A DNA stretch of 64,000 nt from Eulemur rufifrons (GCF_041146395.1 NC_091009.1:2685001-2749000); one strand, 5' to 3'. Numbered from the stretch's first letter, positions 9,601-23,804 are shown. The notes: generated by a model from the sequence alone, not told the origin. Numbers and translations: made by a program.

Positions 9601-12400
9601 ACGTGTGCTGAGGCCTAGGTGACTTGCTGTTGCGAATACTTGGTATGGGAGTCTGGCAATAAGCCAGTCTTTTAGGTATAATTCCACCATTCTATCTCCA
9701 TTATTTTAAAAGGCAGAGGACGTATTGCCAGATAGCATAAGGATCAGTCGCTGGAGGGCACGATTTTGTGTGGGGTGGTGGGGGGCGGGGGCAGGCCATC
9801 TGTCAATCCGATGGGTTGTTTTTGTTATCCCTAGAGAGGAGAAGTGGGCATGTGTGTTGCAGGCAAAAAGTCAGAATCCTGTTTCAGTCAGGATCTGCAC
9901 TTTTCAGCCTGTTCCTTTAAGAATCCTTAGATTCATCACCTTGGAATCCACCATGGTTCTCTAGACCCCTCTATGCGTGGGCCCAGGTAACTGGCTTCTT
10001 CCAAGAAGTATGCCACAGAGCTTTTGAATTAAACAGTACGTTGAGAATTATTTGCCGGGTTTTCAGCACGTTTCACCATAATTATGATAAAGTTTGTATG
10101 TGCCTCCTTAAACCCAACATGGCTGCCACGGGCATAACTATGCTGAGGCGTAGCTGACTTGGTGTTGCCTATTTTTGTTAGTGGAGACTGACAAGAAGCC
10201 ATTCTTCTAAGTATCACTCCACCGTCCTTTCTCCATTGTTTAAAAATGCAGGGAAATTTTGCAAGTTAGCATAATAATTAGTAGCTGGAGGGGAATTTTT
10301 TGGGGGGGATCTGCGTGGGTGGAAGGGGGGCAGGCCCTTTGTCAGTTCGCTGGTTTGTTTTTATTATCCCCAGAGAGGAAAAGTGGGCATGTGTGTGGCA
10401 GGTGAAAAGTGTGCGTCCTGTTTCAGTCTTAGACAGACACAGGATCTGCACTTTTCACCCCGTTCCATTAAGAATCCTTTGCTTCATCAGCTGGGAATCC
10501 ACCATGGTTCTCTAGACCCCTCTTTTAGTGCACACAGAAAACTGCCTGGTTCCAAGAAGTTTTCCTCAGAGCTTTTGAAATAACCACTACTATGGAAATT
10601 ATTTGCCAGCTTTTCCAGCACTTTTACCATAATTTTGATAAGGTTCATCTGTGCTTCCTAAAACCCTAGATGGCAGCCACGGACAAACCTATGCTGACAC
10701 CTAGGTCACTTCCTGTTGCCAATAATTGGTATGGGAGTCTGGCAAAAGGCCAGTATTTTAAGTATAATTCCACCATCCTATCTTCATTATTTTAAAACGC
10801 AGAGGACCTTTCGCCAGATAGCATAAGGATGAGTCGCTGGAGGGGACCTTTTTGTGTACAGTGTTGGGGGGCGGGGGAGGACATCTGTCAATCCGATTGA
10901 TTGTTTTTATTATCCCTAGAGAGGAGAAGTGGGCATGTGTGTTGCAGGCAAAAAGTGCATATAGTGTTTCAGTCTCAGACTGAAACAGGATCCGCACTTT
11001 TCAGCCTGTTCCTTTAAGAATCCTTTGATTCATCACCTGGGAATCCATCATGGTTCTCTAGACCCCTCTATGCGTGGGCCCAGAACACTGCCGGGTTCCA
11101 AGAAGTATTCCACAGAGCTTTTGAAAAAACCACTACGTTGAGAATTATTTGCCAGGTTTTGCAGCACCTTTCATCATAATTGTCATAAGGTTCGTCTCGA
11201 GATGGCTGCCATGGACAAAACTATGCTGAGGCCGAGCTCACTTTGTGTGGCCGATCCTTGGTACTGGAGACTGGAAAGAATACATTCTTTTAAGTATCAT
11301 TTCACCATCCTTCTCCACTATTTTAAAAGTCAGAGCACCTTTTGGCAGTTAGAATAACAAGGAGTCGCTGGACGGGAAGTTTTTATGTGGGGTCTGGGGG
11401 CTGGTGCGGCAAGCCCTCTGCCAGTTCTGTGGTTTCTTTTTATTATCCCCAGAGAGGAGAAGTGGGCATGTGTTTGGCAGGTGAAAAGTGCAGATCCTGT
11501 TTCAGAGTATGAAACAGGATCCGCATGTTCATCCTGTTCCTTTAAGAATCCTTTGCTTCATCAGCTGGGAATCCACCATAGTTCTCTATACCGCACTATG
11601 CGTGGGCCCAGTTAACTGGCTAGTTCAAAGAAGTGTGCCGCAGAGCTTTTGAAATAACTAGTACCATGAGAATTATTTAACAGCTTTCGCAGCACCTTAA
11701 GGTTCATCTGTGTCTCCTTAAACCCAAGATGGCTGCCATGGACAAACCTATGCTGAGGCCTACGTCACTTGCTGTTGCCAATACTTGGTATGGGAATCTG
11801 GCAATAAGCCAGTCTTTTAGGTATAAATCTACCATCCTATCTCCAGTTTTTTAAAAGGCTTATGACCTTACACCAGATAGCATAAGGACGAGTCGCTGGA
11901 GCAGACTATTTTGTGTGGGGTGGTGGGGGCCGGGGGCAGGGCATCTGTAAATCCGATGGGCTGTTTTTGTTATCCCTAGAGATGAGAAGGGCGAATGTGT
12001 GTTGCAGGCAAAATGTGCGGATCCTGTTTCACACTTAGACTGAAACAGGATCTGCACTTTTGAGCCTGTTCCTTTAAGAATCCTTTGATTCATCACCTGG
12101 GAATCCACCATGGTTCTCTAGACCTCTCTTTGCATGGGCACAGGTAACTGGCTTGTTCCAAGAAGTATGCGACAGAGCTTTTGAATTAACCAGTACTTTT
12201 AGAATTGTCAGGTTTTTAGCATGTTTAAACGTAATTGTGATAACGTTTGAATGTGCCTCCTTAAACCCAAGATGGCTGCCACGGATATAAATATGCTGAG
12301 GCATAGCTGACTTGTTGATGCCTATTTTTGTTAGTGGAGACTGACAAGAAGACATTCTTCTAAGTATCATCCCAACATCATTTTTCCATTGCGTAAAAAT
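6662..12400 (+). repeat. Satellite array, diverged monomers
   Basis: About ten and a half head-to-tail monomers are present. The landmark GAGTCGCTGGAGG (or a variant) recurs near 7010, 7558, 8100, 8647, 9191, 9747, 10287, 10833, 11362 and 11890, a spacing of 528-556 bp. Each monomer contains the TTATTATCCCCAGAGAGGAG block, an inverted repeat around GGATCC, CATCAGCTGGGAATCCACC, CAAGAAGTATGCC, a TTGTGATAAGGTT block and AAGATGGCTGCC. Copies differ by many substitutions and small indels, and no long T-tract follows the TGGAGGG block. I see no gene in this stretch; the short frames recur only because the DNA repeats. Confidence 0.9.
7129..7183. repeat. 27-bp inverted repeat with one-base loop
   Basis: The arms at 7129-7155 and 7157-7183 are reverse complements with one mismatch, around a single T. 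This is the longest form of the palindrome that marks the diverged monomers. Comparable copies are at 8219-8273 (a few mismatches) and at about 8765-8820, 9313-9370 and 12008-12065. The copy near 9868-9906 has lost part of the structure. Confidence 0.85.
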
Positions 12401-13172
12401 GGAGGGAAATTTTGCAAGTTAGTATTATAATTAGATGTAGGGTACGTATTTTTTTTTCTTTTTTTGTGGGGTAGGAGTGGATGGGCGTTTCAGGCCCTCT
12501 GTGAGTTCGCTGGTTTTCTTTTATTATCCCCAGAGAGGACAAGTGGGCATGTGTTTGGCAGGTGAAAAGTGTGGATTCTATTTCAGAGAATTAAACAGGA
12601 TCCACATGATCATCCCATTCCTTTAAGAATCCTTTGCTTCATCAGCTGGGAATCCACCATGGTTCTATATACTCCTCTATGCGTTGGCACAGGTAACTGG
12701 CTTGTTCCAAGAAGTATGCCGCAGAGCTTTTCAATTAACCAGTACGTTGAAAATTATTTGCAGGTTTTCAGCATTTCACCCTAATTGTAATAACGTTTGT
12801 ATGTGCCTCCTGAAACCCAAGATGGCTGCCACGGACATAACTATGCTGAGGTGTAGCCGACTTGGTGTTGCCTATTTTTGTCAGCGGAGACTAACAAGAA
12901 GCCATTCTAAGTATAAGCCCACCGTCATTTTTCCATTGTTAAAAAATGCAGGGAAATTTTGCAAGTTAGCTTTATAATTGGTAGCTGGAGGGTACGTGTT
13001 TTTTTTTTTTTTTCGTCGGGTCGGTGTCGATGGGGGGGTCAGGCCCTCTATAAATTTGCTGGTTTGTTTTTATTATCCCCAGAGAGGGGAAGTCGGCATT
13101 TGATGGCAGCTGAAAAGTGCGGATACTCTTTCAGAGAATTAAACAGCATTCGCATGGTCATCCCGTTCCTTT

Positions 13173-13181
13173 AAGAATCCT
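13173..13181 (+). repeat. Target-site duplication, left copy (Alu)
   Basis: AAGAATCCT lies directly before the Alu and recurs directly after its poly(A) tail. It is part of the satellite motif CCTTTAAGAATCCTTTG. Confidence 0.8.
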
Positions 13182-13526
13182 GGAAGGGCGCGGTGGCTCA
13201 CGCCTGTAATCCTAGCACTCTGGGAGGCCGAGGCAGGTGGATCGCTCGAGGTCAGGAGTTCGAGACCAGCCTGAGCAAGAGCGAGACCCCGTCTCTACTA
13301 AAAATAGAAAGACATTATATGGACAACTAAAAATCTATATAGAAAAAATTAGCCAGGCATAGTGGCGCATGCCTGTAGTCCCAGCTACTCGGGAGGCTGA
13401 GGCAGTAGGATCGTTTAAGCCGAGGAGTCTGAGGTTGCTGTGAACTAAGCTGACGCCACGGCACTCACTCTAGCCTGGGCAACAAATTGAGACTCTGTCT
13501 CAACAAAAAAAAAAAAAAAAAAAAAA
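13182..13526 (+). mobile_element. Alu: Alu SINE, strepsirrhine type, full length
   Basis: This is a complete dimeric Alu of about 345 bp including its tail. It starts with GGAAGGGCGCGGTGGCTCAC and carries the Pol III box A region and the B-box core GTTCGAGACC. The left arm ends at TCTCTACTAAAAATAGAAAG. The A/T-rich linker with ATGGACAACTAAAAA is, to my knowledge, typical of lemur and galago Alus and absent from human families. The right arm ends in GAGACTCTGTCTCAAC followed by a long A-tail. Alu is non-autonomous and moves with L1 machinery. A 9-bp satellite duplication flanks it. This element is the best taxonomic marker in the window. Confidence 0.93.
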
Positions 13527-13535
13527 AAGAATCCT
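13527..13535 (+). repeat. Target-site duplication, right copy (Alu)
   Basis: AAGAATCCT follows the A-tail. The exact left limit is ambiguous because the tail merges with the first two A's. The interrupted satellite monomer continues with TTGCTTCATCAGCTGGG. Confidence 0.75.
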
Positions 13536-16500
13536 TTGCTTCATCAGCTGGGAATCCACCATGGTTCTATATACTCCTCTATGCGTGGGCACAGGTACCT
13601 GGCTTGTTCCAAGAAGTATGCCGCAGAGCTTTTCAATTAACCACTACGTTGAAAATTATTTGCAGGTTTTCAGCGTTTCACCATAATTGTGATAAGGTTT
13701 GTATGTGCCTGCTGAAACCCAAGACGGCTGCCACGGACATAACTATGCTGAGGCGTAGCTCACTTGATGTTTCCTATTTTTGTCAGTGGAGACTGACAAG
13801 AAGCCATTCTTTTAAGTATAATCCCACCATGATTTTTCCATTGTTTAAAAATCCAGGGAAATTGTGCAAGTTAGCATTATAATTAGTAGCTGGAGGGTAC
13901 TTTTTTTTTTTTTTTGTGGTGTCGGTGTGGATGGGGGTGCAAGGCCCTCTAGATGTTCGCTGGTTTGTTTTTATTATCCCCAGAGAGGAGAAGTGGGCAT
14001 GTTGTTGGCAGGTGAAAAGTGCGGATTCTGTTTCAAAGAATTAAACAGGGTCCGCATGGTTATCCGCTTCCTTTAAGAATCCTTTGCTTCATCAGCTGGC
14101 AAACCACCATGGTTCTATATACTCCCGTATGGGTGGGCACAGGTGACTGGCTTGTTCCAAGAAGTATGCCACAGAGGTTTTCAAATAAAAAGTACATTGA
14201 AAATTATTTGCAGGTGTTCAGCGTTTCATCATAATTGCGACAACGTTTGTATGTGCCTTGAAATCCAAGATGGCTGCCACAGACATAAATATGCCGAGGC
14301 GTAGCTGACTTGGTTTTGCCGATTTTTGTTAGCGGAGACTGACAAGAAGCCATTCTTCTAAGTATCATGCCGCCATCATTTTTCCGTTGGTTAAAAATGA
14401 AGGGAAACTTTGGAACTTAGCATTATAATTAGTAGATGGAGGGTACGGTTTTTTTTGTGTGTGTGGTCGATGTGGATGGGGGGGGTCAGACCCTCTGTCA
14501 GATCGCTGGTTAGTTTTTATTATCCCCAGAGAGGAGAAGTGGGCATGTGTTTGGCAGGTGAAAAGGGCGGATTCTGTTTCAGAGAATTAACGAAGATCCC
14601 CATGCTCATCCCGTTCCTTTAACAATCCTTTACTTCATCAGCTGGAAATCCACCATGGTTCTATATACTCCTCTTTGCGTGGGAACAGGTAACTGGCTTG
14701 TTCCAAGAAGTATGCCGCAGAGCTTTTCAATTAACCACTACGTTGAAAATTATTTGCAGGTGTTCAGCGTTTCACCATAATTGTGATAACGTTTGTTTGT
14801 GCCTCCTGAAACCCAAGATGGCTGCCATGAACATAACTATGCTGAGGCGTAGCTGACTTGGTTTTGCCTATTTTTGTTAGTGGAGACTGACAGGAAACCA
14901 TTCTTCTAAGTATCATCTCACCATCATTTTTCCATTGTTTAAAAATGTAGGAAAATTTTGCAAGTTAGCATTATAATTAGTAGCTGGAGGCTACGGTGTT
15001 TTTTTTTTTTTCCTGTGGGGTCGGTGTGGATGTGTTGGTCAGGCCCTCTGTCAGTTCGCTGGTTTGTTTTTATTATCCCCAGAGAAGAGTAGTGGGCATG
15101 TGTTTGGCAGGTGAAAAGTTCGGATTCTGTTTCAGAGAATGAAACAGGATCCGCATGCTCATCCCGTTCCTTTTGGAAACTTTTGCTTAATCAGCTGGGA
15201 ATCCACCATGGTTCTATATACTCCTCTATGTGTGGGCACAGGTAACTGGCTTGTTCCAAGAAGTATGCCGCAGAGCTTGTCAATTAAGCAGTACGTTGAA
15301 AATCATTCGCAGGTTTTCAGCGTTTCACCATAATTTTGATAACGTTTGCATGTGTCTCCTGAAACCCAATATGGCTGCCAAGGACATAAGTATGCTGAGG
15401 CGTAGCTGACTTCGTGTTGCCTATTTTTGTTAGTGGAGACTGACAAGAAGCCATTCTTCTAAGTATCATCCCACCACCATTTTTCCATTGTTTAAAAATG
15501 CAGGGAAATTTTGCACGTTAGGATTATAATTAGTAGCTGGAGGGTACTTTTTTTTTTTGTGGGGTCAGTGTGGATGGGTTGGTCAGGCCATCTGTCAATT
15601 CACTGGTTTGTTTTTATTATCCCCAGAGAGGAGAAGTGGGCATGTGTTTGGCAGGTAAAAAGTGCGGATTCTGTTTCAGAGAATTAAACAGGATCCGCAT
15701 GGTCATCTCATTCCTTTAAGAATCCTTTGCTTCATCAGCTGGGATTCCACCATGTTTCTATAACTCCTCTATGCGTGGGCACAGGTACCTGGCTTGTTCC
15801 AAGAAGTATGCTGGAGAGTTTTCAAATTAACCAGTACGTTGAAAATTATTTGCAGGTTTTCAGCGTTTCACCATAATTTTGATAACGTTTGTATGTGCCT
15901 CCTGAAACCCAAGAAGGCTGCGACGGACATAACTATGTTGAGGAGTAGTTGACTTGGTGTTGCCTATTTTTGTTAGTGGAGACTGACAAGAAGCCATCTT
16001 CTAAGTATCATCCCACCACCATTTTTCCATTGTTTTAAAATGCAGGGAAATTTTGAAAGTTAGCATTATAATTAGTAGCTGGAGGGTACGGGTTTTTTTT
16101 GTGTGTGGTCGATGTGGATGGGGGGGGGTCAGGCCCTCGGTCAGTTCGCTGGTTAGTTTTTATTATCCCCAGAGAGGAGAAGTGGGCATGTGTTTGGCAG
16201 GTGAAAAGGTCGGATTCTGTTTCAGAGAATGAAACAGGATCGGCATGCTCATCCCGTTCCTTTAGGAAACTTTTGCTTCATCAGCTGGGAATCCACCATG
16301 GTTCTATATACTCCTCTATGTGTGGGCACAGGTAACTGACTTGTTCCAAGAAGTATGCCGCAGAGCTTTTCAATTAAGCAGTACGTTGAAAATTATTTGC
16401 AGGTTTTCAGCGTTTCACCATAATTCTCATAACGTTTGTATGTGTCTCCTGAAACCCAATATGGCTGCCAAGGACATAATTATGCTGAGGCGTAGCTGAC

Positions 16501-19500
16501 TTCGTGTTGCCTATTTTTGTTAGTGGAGACTGACAAGAAGCCATTCTTCTAAGTATCATCCCACCATCATTTCTCCATTGTTTAAAAATGCAGGGAAATT
16601 TTGCAAGTTAGCATTATAATTAGTAGCTGGAGGGTACTTTTTTTTTTTTTGTGGGGTCAGTGTGGATGGGTTGGTCAGGCCATCTGTCAATTCACTGGTT
16701 TGTTTTTATTATCCCCAGAGAGGAGAAGTGGGCATGTGTTTGGCAGGTGAAAAGTGCGGATTCTGTTTCAGAGAATTAAACAGGATCCGCATGGTCATCT
16801 CATTCCTTTAAGAATCCTTTGCTTCATCAGCTGGGATTCCACCATGTTTCTATATACTCCTCTATGCGTGGGCACAGGTACCTGGCTTGTTCCAAGAAGT
16901 ATGCTGGAGAGTTTTCAAATTAACCAGTACGTTGAAAATTATTTGCAGGTTTTCAGCGTTTCACCATAATTTTGATAACGTTTGTATGTGCCTCCTGAAA
17001 CCCAAGAAGGCTGCGACGGACATAACTATGCTGAGGAGTAGCTGACTTGGTGTTGCCTATTTTTGTTAGTGGAGACAGACAAGAAGCCATTCTTCTAAGT
17101 ATCATCCCACCACCATTTTTGCATTGTTTTAAAATGCAGGGAAATTTTGCAAGTTAGCATTATAATTAGTAGCTGGAGGGTACGGTTTTTTTTTGTGTGT
17201 GGTCGATGTGGATTGGGGGGGTCAGGCCCTCTGTCAGTTCGCTGGTTAGTTTTTATTATCCCCAGAGAGGAGAAGTGGGCATGTTGTTGGCAGGTGAAAA
17301 GTGCGGAATCTGTTTCAAAGAATTAAACAGGATCCGCATGGTCATCCGCTTCCTTTAAGAATCCTTTCCTTCATCAGCTGGGAAACCACCATGGTTCTAT
17401 ATACTCCCGTATGGGTGGCCACAGGTTACTGGCTTGTTCCAAGAAGTATGGCACAGAGCTTTTCAAATAAAAAGTACATTGAAAATTATTTGCAGGTGTT
17501 CAGCGTTTCATCGTAATTGTGATAACGTTTGTTTGTGCCTCCTGAAACCCAAGAAGGCTGCGACGGACATAACTATGCTGAGGCGTAGCTGACTTGGTTT
17601 TGCCTATTTTTGTTAGTGGAGACTGACAAGAATCCATTCTTCTAAGTATCATCTCACCATCATTTTTCCATTGTTTAAAAATGCAGGAAAATTTTGCAAG
17701 TTAGCATTATAATTAGTAGCTGGAGGCTACGGTGTTTTTTTTTTTTTTCCTGTGGGGTCGCTGTGGATGTGTTGGTCAGGCCCTCTGTCAGTTCGCTGGT
17801 TTCTTTTTATTATCCCCAGAGAGGAGAAGTGGGCATGTGTTTGGCAGGTGAAAACTGCGGATCTGTTTCAGAGAATTAAACAGGATTCGCATGGTAATCC
17901 TGTTCCTTTAAGAATCCTTTGCTTCATAAGCTGGGAATCCACCATGGTTCTATATACTTCTCTATGCGTGGGCACAGGAAACTGGCTTGTTCCAAGAAGT
18001 ATGCCTCAGAGCTTTTCAAGTAACCAGTATGTTGAAAATCCTTTGCAGGTTTTCAGCGTTTCACCATAATTGTGGTAACGTGTGTATGTGTCTCCTGAAA
18101 CCCAATATGGCTGCCAAGGACATAAGTATGCTGAGGCGTAGCTGACTTCGTGTTGCCTATTTTTGTTAGTGGAGACTGACAAGAAGCCATTCTTCTAAGT
18201 ATCATCCCGCCATCATTTTTCCATTGTTGAAAAATGCAGAGAAATTTTGCAAGTTAGCATTAAAATTAGTAGCTGGAGGGTACTTTTTTTTTTTTTTGTG
18301 GGGTCAGTGTGGATGGGTTCGTCAGTCCATCTGTCAATTCACTGGTTTGTTTTTATTATCCCGAGAGAGGAGAAGTGGGCATGTGTTTGGCAGGTGAAAA
18401 GTGCGGATTCTGTTTCAGAGAATTAAACAGGATCCGCATGGTCATCTCATTCCTTTAAGAATCCTTTGCTTCAACAGCTGGAAATCCACCATGGTTCTAT
18501 ATACTCCTCTATGCGTGGGCACAGGTACCTGGCTTGTTCCAAGAAGTATGCTGGAGAGTTTTCAAATTAACCAGTACGTTGAAAATTATTTCCAGGTTTT
18601 CAGCGTTTCACCATAATTCTGATAACGTTTGTATGTGCCTCCTGAAACCCAAGAAGGCTGCGACGGACATAACTATGCTGGGGAGTAGCTGACTTGGTGT
18701 TGCCTATTTTTGTTAGTGGAGACAGACAAGATGCCATTCTTCTAAGTATCATCCCACCACCATTTTTCCATTGTTTTAAAATGCAGGGAAATTTTGCAAG
18801 TTAGCATTATAATTAGTAGCTGGAGGGTACAGTTTTTTTTGTGTGTGTGGTCGATGTGGATGGGGGGGTCAGGCCCTCTGTCAGTTCGCTGGTTAGTTTT
18901 TATTTTAACCAGAGAGGAGAAGTGGGCATGTGTTTGGCAGGAGAAAAGGGCGGATTCTGTTTCAGAGAATTTACGATGATCACAATGGTCATCCCGTTCC
19001 TTTAATAATCCTTTACTTCATCAGCTGGAAATCCACCATGGTTCTATATACTCCTCTTTGCGTGGGAACAGGTAACTGGCTTGTCACAAGAAGTATGCCG
19101 CAGATCTTTTCAATTAACCACTACGTTGAAAATTATTTTCAGGTGTTCAGCGTTTCACCATAATTGTGATAACGTTTGTTTGTGCCTCCTGAAACCCAAG
19201 AAGGCTGCGACGGACATAACTATGCTGAGGAGTAGCTGACTTGGTGTTGTCTATTTTTGTTAGTGGAGACTGACAAGAAGCCATTCTTCTAAGTATCATC
19301 CCACCACCATTTTTCCATTGTTTTAAAATGCAGGGAAATTTTGCAAGTTAGCATTATAATTAGTAGCTGGAGGGTACGGTTTTTTTTGTGTGTGTGGTCG
19401 ATGTGGATGGGGGGGTCAGGCCCTCTGTCAGTTCGCTGGTTAGTTTTTATTATAACCAGAGAGGAGAAGTGGGCAGGTGTTTGGCAGGAGAAAAGGGCGG

Positions 19501-22500
19501 ATTCTGTTTCAGAGAATTAACGATGATCCCCATGGTCATTCCGTTCCTTTAATAATCCTTTACTTCATCAGCTGGAAATCCATCATGGTTCTATATACTC
19601 CTCTTTGCGTGGGAACAGGTAACTGGCTTGTTCCAAGAAGTATGCCGCAGAGCTTTTCAATTAACCACTACGTTGAAAATTATTTGCAGGTGTTCAGCGT
19701 TTCACCATAATTGTGATAACGTTTGTTTGTGCCTCCTGAAACCAAAGAAGGCTGCGATGGACATAAGTATGCTGAGGAGTAGCTGACTTGGTGTTGCCTA
19801 TTTTTGTTAGTGGAGACAGACAAGAAGCCATTCTTCTAAGTGTCATCCCACCACCATTTTTCCATTGTTTTAAAATGCAGGGAAATTTTGCAAGTTAGCA
19901 TTATAATTAGTAGCTGGAGGGTACTTTTTTTTGTGTGTGTGTGGTCGATGTGGATGGGGGGGTCAGGACCTCTGTCAGTTCGCTGGTTTCTTTTTATTAT
20001 CCCCAGAGAGGAGAAGTGGGCATGTGTTTGGCAGGTGAAAAGTGCGGATTCTGTTTCAGAGAATTAAACAGGATCCGCATGGTCATCTCATTCCTTTAAG
20101 AATCCTTTGCTTCATCAGCTGGGATTCCACCATGTTTCTATATACTCCTCTATGCGTGGGCACAGGTACCTGGCTTGTTCCAAGAAGTATGCCGCAGAGC
20201 TTTTCAATTAACCACTACGTTGAAAATTATTTGCAGGTTTTCATCGTTTCACCATAATTTTGATAACGTTTGTATGTGCCTCCTGAAACCCAAGAAGGCT
20301 GCGACGGACATAACTATGCTGAGGAGTAGCTGACTTGGTGTTGCCTATTTTTGTTAGTGGAGACAGACAAGAAGCCATTCTTCTAAGTATCATCCAACCA
20401 CCATTTTTGCATTGTTTTAAAATGCAGGGAAATTTTGCAAGTTAGCATTATAATTAGTAGCTGGAGGGTACGGTTTTTTTGTGTGTGTGGTCGATGTTGA
20501 TGGGGGGGTCAGGCCCTCTGTCAGTTCGCTGGTTAGTTTTTATTATCCCCAGAGAGGAGAAGTGGGCATGTGTTTGGCAGGTGAAAAGGGCGGATTCTGT
20601 TTCAGAGAATTAACGATGATCCCCATGCTCATCCCGTTCCTTTAATAATCGTTTACTTCTTCAGCTGGAAATCCACCCTGGTTCTATATACTCCTCTTTG
20701 CGTGGGAACAGGTAACTGGCTTGTTCCAAGAAGTATGCCGCAGAGCTTTTCAATTAACCACTACGTTGAAAATTATTTGCAGGTGTTCAGTGTTTCACCA
20801 TAATTGTGATAACGTTTGTTTGTGCCTCCTGAATCCCAAGATGGCTGCCACGAACATAAGGATGCTGAGGCGTAGCTGATTTGGTTTTGCCTATTTTTGT
20901 TAGTGGAGACTGACAAGAATCCATTCTTCTAAGTATCATCTCACCATCATTTTTCCATTGTTTAAAAATGCAGGGAAATTTTGCAAGTTAGCATTACAAT
21001 TAGTAGCTGGAGGCTACGGTGTTTTGTTATTTTTTTTTCCTGTGGGGTCGGTGTTGATGTGTTGGTCAGGCCCTCTGTCAGTTCGCTGGTTTGTTTTTAT
21101 TATCCCTAGAGAGGAGAAGTGGGTATTAGTATGGCAGGTGAAAACTGTGGATCTGTTTCAGAGAATTAAACAGGATCCGCATGGTAATCCCGTTCCTTTA
21201 AGAATCCTTTGCTTCATGAGCTGGGAATCCACCATGGTTCTATATACTTCTCTATGCGTGGGCACAGGAAACTGGCTTGTTCCAAGAAGTATGCCTCAGA
21301 GCTTTTCAATTAACCAGTATGTTGAAAATCCTTTGCAGGTTTTCAGCGTTTCACCATAATTGTGATAACGTGTGTATGTGTCTCCTGAAACCCAATATGG
21401 CTGCCAAGGACATAAGTATCCTGAGGCGTAGCTGACTTCGTGTGGCCTATTTTTGTTAGTGGAGACTGACAAGAAGCCATTCTTCTAAGTATCATCCCAC
21501 CATCATTTTTCCATTGTTTAAAAATGCAGGGAAATTTTGCAAGTTAGCATTATAATTAGTAGCTGGAGGGTACTTTTTTTTTTTTTTTTGGGGTCAGTGT
21601 GGATGGGTTGGTCAGGCCATCTGTCAATTCACTGGTTTCTTTTTATTTTCCCCAGAGAGGAGAAGTGGGCATGTGTTTGGCAGGTGAAAAGTGCGGATTC
21701 TGTTTCAGAGAATTAAACAGGATCCGCATGGTCATCTCATTCCTTTAAGAATCCTTTGCTTCATCAGCTGGGATTCCACCATGTTTCTATATACTCTTCT
21801 ATGCGTGGGCACAGGTACCTGGCTTGACCCAAGAAGTATGCCACAGAGCTTTTCAATTAACCACTACGTTGAAAATTATTTTCAGGTTTTCAGCGTTTCA
21901 CCATAATTGTGATAACGTTTGTATGTGCCTCCTGAAACCCAAGAAGGCTGCGACGGACATAACTATGCTGAGGAGTAGCTGACTTGGTGTTGCCTATTTT
22001 TGTTAGTGGAGACAGACAAGAAGCCATTCTTCTAAGTATCATCCCACCACCATTTTTCCATTGTTTTAAAATGCAGGGAAATTTTGCAAGTTAGCATTAT
22101 AATTAGTAGCTGGAGGGTACGTTTTTTTTTTTTCGTGTGTGGTCGATGTGGATGGGGGGGGTCAGGCTCTCTGTCAGTTCGCTGGTTAGTTTTTATTATC
22201 CCCAGACAGGAAAAGTGGTCATGTGTTTGGCAGATGAAAAGGGCGGATTCTGTTTCAGAGAATTAACGATGATCCCCATGCTCATCCCGTTCCTTTAATA
22301 ATCCTTTACTTCATCAGCTGGAAATCCATCATGGTTCTATATACTCCTCTTTGCGTGGGAACAGGTAACTGGCTTGTTCCAAGAAGTATGCCGCAGAGCT
22401 TTTCAATTAACCAGTACGTTGAAAATTATTTGCAGGTGTTCAGTGTTTCACCATAATTGTGATAACGTTTGTTTGTGCCTCCTGAAACCCAAGAAGGCTG

Positions 22501-23804
22501 CGACGGATATAACTATGCTGAGGAGTAGCTGACTTGGTGTTGCCTATTTTTGTTAGTGGAGACTGACAAGAAGCCATTCTTCTAAGTATCATCGCACCAC
22601 CATTTCCATTGTTTTAAAATGCAGAGAAATTTTGTAAGTTAGCATTATAATTAGTAGCTGGAGGGTACGGTTTTTTTTGTGTGTGTGGTCGATGTGAATG
22701 GGGGGGTCAGGCCCTCTGTCATTTCGCTGGTTAGTTTTTATTATCTCCAGAGAGGAGAAGTGGGCATGTGTTTGGCAAGTGAAAAGGGCGGATTCTGTTT
22801 CAGAGAATTAACGGTGATCCCCATGGTCATCCCATTCCTTTAATAATCCTTTACTTCATCAGCTGGAAATCCACCATGGTTCTATATACTCCTCTTTGCG
22901 TGGGAACAGGTAACTGGCTTGTTCCAAGAAGTATGCCGCAGAGCTTTTCAATTAACCACTACGTTGAAAATTATTTGCAGGTGTTCAGCGTTTCACCATA
23001 ATTGTGATAACGTTTGTTTGTGCCTCCTGAAACCCAAGATGGCTGCCACGAACATAACGATACTGAGGCGTAGCTGACTTGGTTTTGCCTATTTTTGTTG
23101 GTGGAGACTGACAAGAATCCATTCTTCTAAGTATAATCTCACCATCATTTTTCCATTGTTTAAAAATGCAGGAAAATTTTGCAAGTTAGCATTATAATTA
23201 GTAGCTGGAGGCTACGGTGCTTTGTTTTTTTTTTTTCCTGTGGGGTCGGTGTGGATGTGTTGGTCAGGCCCTCTGTCAGTTCGCTGGTTTGTTTTTATTA
23301 TCCCCAGAGAGGAAAAGTGGGTATTAGTATGGCAGGTGAAAAGTGCGGATTCTGTTTCAGAGAATTAAACAGGATCCGCATGGTAATCCCGTTCCTTTAA
23401 GAATCCTTTGCTTCATGAGCTGGGAATCCACCATGGTTCTATATACTTCTCTATGCGTGGGCACAGGAAACTGGCTTGTTCCAAGAAGTATGCCTCAGAG
23501 CTTTTCAATTAACCAGTATGTTGAAAATCCTTTGCAGGTTTTCAGCGTTTCACCATAATTGTGATAACGTGTGTATGTGCCTACTGAAACCAAATATGGC
23601 TGCTATGGACATAACTATGCTGAGCCGTAGCTGACTTGGTGTTGCCTATTTTTTTCAGTGGAGACTGACAAGAAGCCATTCTTCTAAGTATCATCCCACC
23701 ATCATTTCTCCATTGTTTAAAAATGCAGGGAAATTTTGCAAATTGGCATTATAATTAGTAGCTGGAGGGTACTTTTTTTTTTGTGGGGTCGGTCAGGATG
23801 GGTG

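Larger units (their letters stand above)
12400..23804 (+). repeat. Satellite array, T-tract monomer classes (left block)
   Basis: About 21 monomers of 541-560 bp, interrupted by the Alu. The landmark TAGTAGCTGGAGGGTAC or a variant is followed by a T-tract of about 8 to 18 bases. It recurs near 12431, 12979, 13889, 14431, 14975, 15535, 16075, 16622, 17170, 17720, 18270, 18820, 19362, 19910, 20457, 21003, 21553, 22108, 22653, 23205 and 23755. Classes can be told apart by the text after the T-tract. Class A has GATGGGTTGGTCAGGCCATC, class B has GGTCGATGTGGATGGGGGGG, class C has CCTGTGGGG with GATGTGTTGGTCAGG, and class D has GGTCAGGATGGGTGTTCAGG. The palindrome is shortened to a 13-bp stem in classes A and C and lost in class B. 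No gene is seen. Confidence 0.9.
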
